Of a stretch of DNA of 64,000 nucleotides, positions 61,461 to 64,000 are shown in pieces. The stretch spans positions 1,125,001 to 1,189,000 of the forward strand of contig NZ_PZZM01000001.1 in NCBI RefSeq assembly GCF_003046175.1, written 5' to 3'. Numbering within the stretch: position 1 is the stretch's first letter; each line of letters starts with the position of its first letter. This stretch comes from Bosea sp. 124 (lineage in GTDB: Bacteria > Pseudomonadota > Alphaproteobacteria > Rhizobiales > Beijerinckiaceae). The notes under the pieces are model-generated. The model ran no database searches. It was not told the DNA's origin and was given only the letters and a program-made list of their open reading frames with translations. The translations under genes were made by a program, and so were the position numbers.

Positions 61461-62498
61461 CTACCGCTCGATCTCGCGGTTCCAGCGCTTGGTCCAGTCC
61501 TCGCGCTTGGCGTTGGCGATGTCCCAGTCGACGGCCTTCAGCGCCTTGACCTCGTCGCCATAGGGCAAGCCCTTCTGCTCGTCCTTGCTCAGCGTCACCG
61601 TGACGTTGGCGGGGCCGAAGCCGGCGCCCGTCGCCATCACCTTCTGGATGGCGGGCGAAAGCATGAACTGGATGAAGGCGTTGGCCTCGGCCGCGTTCTT
61701 CGAGCCCTCGATCGGGCAGGCGGCAACGCCGAGCGCGAAGCTGCCCTCCTTCGGATAGACGAACTCGACCGGGAAGCCGGTGTCGGCGAAGGCCTTGACG
61801 CGGCCCGAGCCCCAGACGCCGAGCACGGCCTGCCCGTTCTGGAACATCTCCGTCATCTTCGCCGGAGACGGCTCATAGGCGACGACGTTGGGATTGATCT
61901 CGTCCTTGAAGGTCTTGAAACCCGGATCGATGTTGTTCTCGCCGCCACCGGCAAGCTGCGCCATCGCGATCAGGGCATGCAGGCCATAGGTGTTGTTGAT
62001 CGGCGGCGTGACGATCTTCTTGCCGTAGGTCTTGGATTTGAGGTCGTTCCACGAGGTCGGCGCGGGCCATTTGTTCTCGTCGAAGATCTTCTTGTTGTAC
62101 ATCAGGCCGGTGGCGACGAGGCCGAGGCCGACGCCCTTGTTCGACTTGAACTTCATCACCGGCGCGACGTCCTTGTAGACGGGGCCGTCGGTCAGCGTGC
62201 CGCAGAAGCCGAGCGCGACAGCCTGATAGGCCGGGCCGTCATCGACGATGGCGACGTCGATCTGCTGGTTGCCCTTCTGCGCCTGAAGCTTGGCGAGGGT
62301 GTCGGTCGAATTGCCGGCGACGTATTCGATCTTGACGTTGGCCTGCTTCTCGAAGGCCGGAATGACCTCCTTGCGCATGGTCTGCTCATAGGAGCCGCCA
62401 TAACCGGCCACGAACATCGTCTTCTGCTGCGCCATCGCAGCGGTGCCGGCGCCCAGCGCCGTGGTGGTCAGCAGCAGTCCTACCCAAGAGAATTTCAT
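61461..62498 (-). CDS. ABC substrate-binding protein, PotD-like
   Basis: 345 residues from the ATG at 62498 with GAGGAGGGG upstream. Signal peptide MKFSWVGLLLTTTALGAGTAAMA. Mature protein: TMFVAGYGGSYEQTMRKEVIPAFEKQ, NWNDL-type WNDLKSKTYGKKIV and WGSGRVKAF, the plan of spermidine/putrescine or opine-type periplasmic binding proteins. First gene of the nine-gene operon, divergent from the LysR gene. The ligand is unknown; an amine, opine or betaine is likely because the operon encodes amine oxidases. Confidence 0.94.
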   Translation of the reverse strand: MKFSWVGLLLTTTALGAGTAAMAQQKTMFVAGYGGSYEQTMRKEVIPAFEKQANVKIEYVAGNSTDTLAKLQAQKGNQQIDVAIVDDGPAYQAVALGFCGTLTDGPVYKDVAPVMKFKSNKGVGLGLVATGLMYNKKIFDENKWPAPTSWNDLKSKTYGKKIVTPPINNTYGLHALIAMAQLAGGGENNIDPGFKTFKDEINPNVVAYEPSPAKMTEMFQNGQAVLGVWGSGRVKAFADTGFPVEFVYPKEGSFALGVAACPIEGSKNAAEANAFIQFMLSPAIQKVMATGAGFGPANVTVTLSKDEQKGLPYGDEVKALKAVDWDIANAKREDWTKRWNREIER

Positions 62499-62618
62499 CG
62501 ACCCCTCCTCGTTTGCGAGTGTGTGTGAAGGTTCTGCGACAGATTGTAATGGGTCAAATCGAATCATTCGCGAGAGCCATACTAAAATGTTATGTTGGGT
62601 TTTTGCGGGTCGGAAGCC
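62499..62618. promoter_or_regulatory. Divergent LysR/importer-operon control region
   Basis: 120 bases, AT-richer than its flanks. CATACTAAAATGTTATG (about 62578-62594) contains the LysR-type T-N11-A pattern (T, 11 bases, A) with CATA/TATG ends. GAATCATTC about 15 bases further left is a second near-palindrome. Either could be the regulator's recognition site; -35 and -10 boxes are not assigned. Confidence 0.5.
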
Positions 62619-63587
62619 ATGCTGAATCCTCGACAGATCGAGGCCTTCCGGACCGTCATCGTCACCGGAGGCATCACTTCCGCCGCCCGCGCGCTCCATA
62701 TCAGCCAGCCGGCCGTGACGCGTCTGATTCACGATCTGCAATACACGCTCGGGCTGACGCTTTTCGAGCGGCGCGGAACGCGGCTGGTGCCCACCAATGA
62801 GGCGCTTTCGTTATACCGGGAGGTCGAGCGACAGTTCGTCGGGCTGGAGCAGATCCAGAACACGGCGCGCAATCTGCGGGAAGGGCTGTCGGGGAGCCTG
62901 CGCATCGCGGCCCTGCCGACCTTCAATGTCGGCTTCCTGCCCCGCCTCGTCGCGGCCTATATGAAGGACAAGCCGGGCCTCGAGGTTGCGATCTATGGCA
63001 GCATCTCGTCGCAGGTCGTCGACTGGGTCGCCACCGGCTTCTGCGATATCGGCTTCGCCCAGTACCCGCTCGACTTTCCCAATATCGACGTCGAGGCGTT
63101 GCCCTCCGTGCCGGCCATCGCCGTGCTGCCGGAGGGCCACCGGCTGGTCGACAAGCCATTCCTGGAGCCGACGGACTTCATCGACGAGCCCTTCGTCTCG
63201 CTGGCGGGGTCGACCCAGTGGCGCTACCGGACCGACGCGCTGTTCTCGGCGGCGCGCGTCACGCGGCAGATCCGGGTCGAGACGCCGCTGTCCATGATCG
63301 CCTGTTCGCTCGTCGCCTCGGGGGCCGGGATCGGCATCGTCGACCCCTATACGGCCGTCGAGTATCGCGGCCGAGGCATCGTCACGCGCCCGTTCCGGCC
63401 GGTCGTTCACTACGACATCGGCCTGGTCTGGCCGGCCGGACGCTTCCGCTCGCCGCTCGCCCTGGGCTTCGTCGAGACGGTGCGGGCGGCGATCGAGATC
63501 ATGGCCGCAAGCGAAGCCTTGGCCCAGAGCGAAGCCTTGGCCGAAAGCGCTGGCGCCGACGCGTCAGGCCGCCTGCCTGTCCCATGA
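62619..63587 (+). CDS. LysR family transcriptional regulator
   Basis: 322 residues from the ATG at 62619 with GGAAG upstream. The N-terminal winged helix-turn-helix is complete (LNPRQIEAFRTVIVTGGITSAARALHISQPAVTRLIHDLQ, residues 2-41). The periplasmic-binding-like effector domain follows (LRIAALPTFNVGFLPRLVAAYM). It resembles opine/octopine-catabolism regulators of the NocR/OccR style. Divergent from the importer-oxidase operon, which it probably activates when bound to the imported compound. Its last 24 bases overlap the converging CobW-family gene. Confidence 0.94.
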   Translation: MLNPRQIEAFRTVIVTGGITSAARALHISQPAVTRLIHDLQYTLGLTLFERRGTRLVPTNEALSLYREVERQFVGLEQIQNTARNLREGLSGSLRIAALPTFNVGFLPRLVAAYMKDKPGLEVAIYGSISSQVVDWVATGFCDIGFAQYPLDFPNIDVEALPSVPAIAVLPEGHRLVDKPFLEPTDFIDEPFVSLAGSTQWRYRTDALFSAARVTRQIRVETPLSMIACSLVASGAGIGIVDPYTAVEYRGRGIVTRPFRPVVHYDIGLVWPAGRFRSPLALGFVETVRAAIEIMAASEALAQSEALAESAGADASGRLPVP

Positions 63588-64000
63588 CGGAAACGGGTCA
63601 GCGAGCGCGAGCAGGGCTTGCGTCATGCCCGTCGCCGGGCTGCCGACGAGGCAGGCATCGAGCGCGGCGCGGATCGCGGCCTCATCCATCCCGGCCGTGC
63701 CGATGAAGACGAGTTCCTGCCGCCGGTCTCCCCAGGTCTGCGACCAGTGCCGGCGCATCAGCGCGGCGAACTCCTCCGAACGCGGCCAGCGCTCCTTCGG
63801 CACCGCCGCCCACCAGCTGCCCATGCCCTCGGTGCGCGTGATGCGGCCGGCGAGCGAATATTCGCCGACCCAGCGTGGCCGTGTCGCCAGCCAGAAATGC
63901 CCCTTGGCGCGGATCACGCCGGGCAGGCGCCTGCCCAGCAAATCGTGCAGCCTCTGCGGATGGAAGGGGCGCCGCGCCCGATAGACGAAGGAGCGGATGC
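63564..64000 (-). CDS. CobW-family GTPase / zinc chaperone, C-terminal part (runs off the window)
   Basis: Open to the right edge. The visible 145 residues are the CobW C-terminal domain: IRSFVYRARRPFHPQRLHDLLG, RAKGHFWLATRPRWVGEYS, then WPRSEEFAALMRRHWSQTWGDRRQELVFIGT and MDEAAIRAALDACLV. The N-terminal GTPase part with the CxCC motif lies outside. These proteins load zinc or other metals onto targets. It converges on and overlaps the LysR gene end. Confidence 0.92.
   Translation of the reverse strand, partial: IRSFVYRARRPFHPQRLHDLLGRRLPGVIRAKGHFWLATRPRWVGEYSLAGRITRTEGMGSWWAAVPKERWPRSEEFAALMRRHWSQTWGDRRQELVFIGTAGMDEAAIRAALDACLVGSPATGMTQALLALADPFPSWDRQAA

Overview
The window is a GC-rich stretch of an alphaproteobacterial chromosome. 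Gene content (SoxXYZA cytochromes, IorAB-type molybdenum hydroxylase, polyamine-type ABC importers, SLC13 and AbgT carriers, many ATGA/GTGA gene overlaps) and the style of the interspersed palindromic repeats point to Hyphomicrobiales, with a Bosea-like genome the best guess. That is inference from pattern, not a database result. There is no intact rRNA or tRNA gene, no CRISPR array and no complete mobile element.

Layout. 1-2 kb: a membrane metallophosphoesterase, then a scar made of the 3' end of a tRNA-Leu-like gene (attachment-site type) and an integrase remnant. 2-5.1 kb (minus): an operon of a Tat-exported YncE-like beta-propeller, a DUF305 protein, an ECF sigma factor and its anti-sigma factor. 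5.4-9 kb (plus): a Cys-rich DUF2946-like exported protein and a complete FecBCD-type metal-chelate ABC importer. 9-20 kb: an AI-2E family transporter with a long C-terminal extension, an AraC regulator, an SLC13 carrier / M20 peptidase / AbgT transporter set, a DUF900 lipoprotein hydrolase and a second AraC regulator. 20-28 kb: an adaptor-RND pump-adaptor operon, a DUF1269 protein, a beta-helix membrane protein and a patatin. 29-32 kb: a second AI-2E transporter and a second membrane metallophosphoesterase. 32.7-38.3 kb: a seven-gene Mrp/Mbh-like cation antiporter operon, followed by a second SLC13 carrier.

40-47 kb (minus): an alpha/beta hydrolase, then a compact operon running from an IorA/IorB-like molybdenum hydroxylase into soxX, soxY, soxZ, soxA and a monohaem cytochrome c. 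No soxB or soxCD is present in the window. 47.6-52 kb: a DUF2934 protein, a large acyl-CoA-ligase/GNAT fusion (Pat-like protein acetyltransferase) and SelO. 52.5-62.5 kb: a gamma-glutamyltransferase and, convergent to it, a nine-gene operon combining a PotABCD-type importer with two DAO-family oxidases, a hydrogen-cyanide-synthase/opine-oxidase-like pair and a RidA protein. A divergent LysR gene probably controls it. The window ends inside a CobW-family GTPase.

The most interesting systems are the molybdenum-hydroxylase plus SoxB-less Sox operon, whose SoxY has an unusual C-terminus; the importer-coupled multi-component amine oxidase operon; and the rearranged Mrp complex with an Mbh-like gene order and a fused MbhD/E-MrpB subunit.
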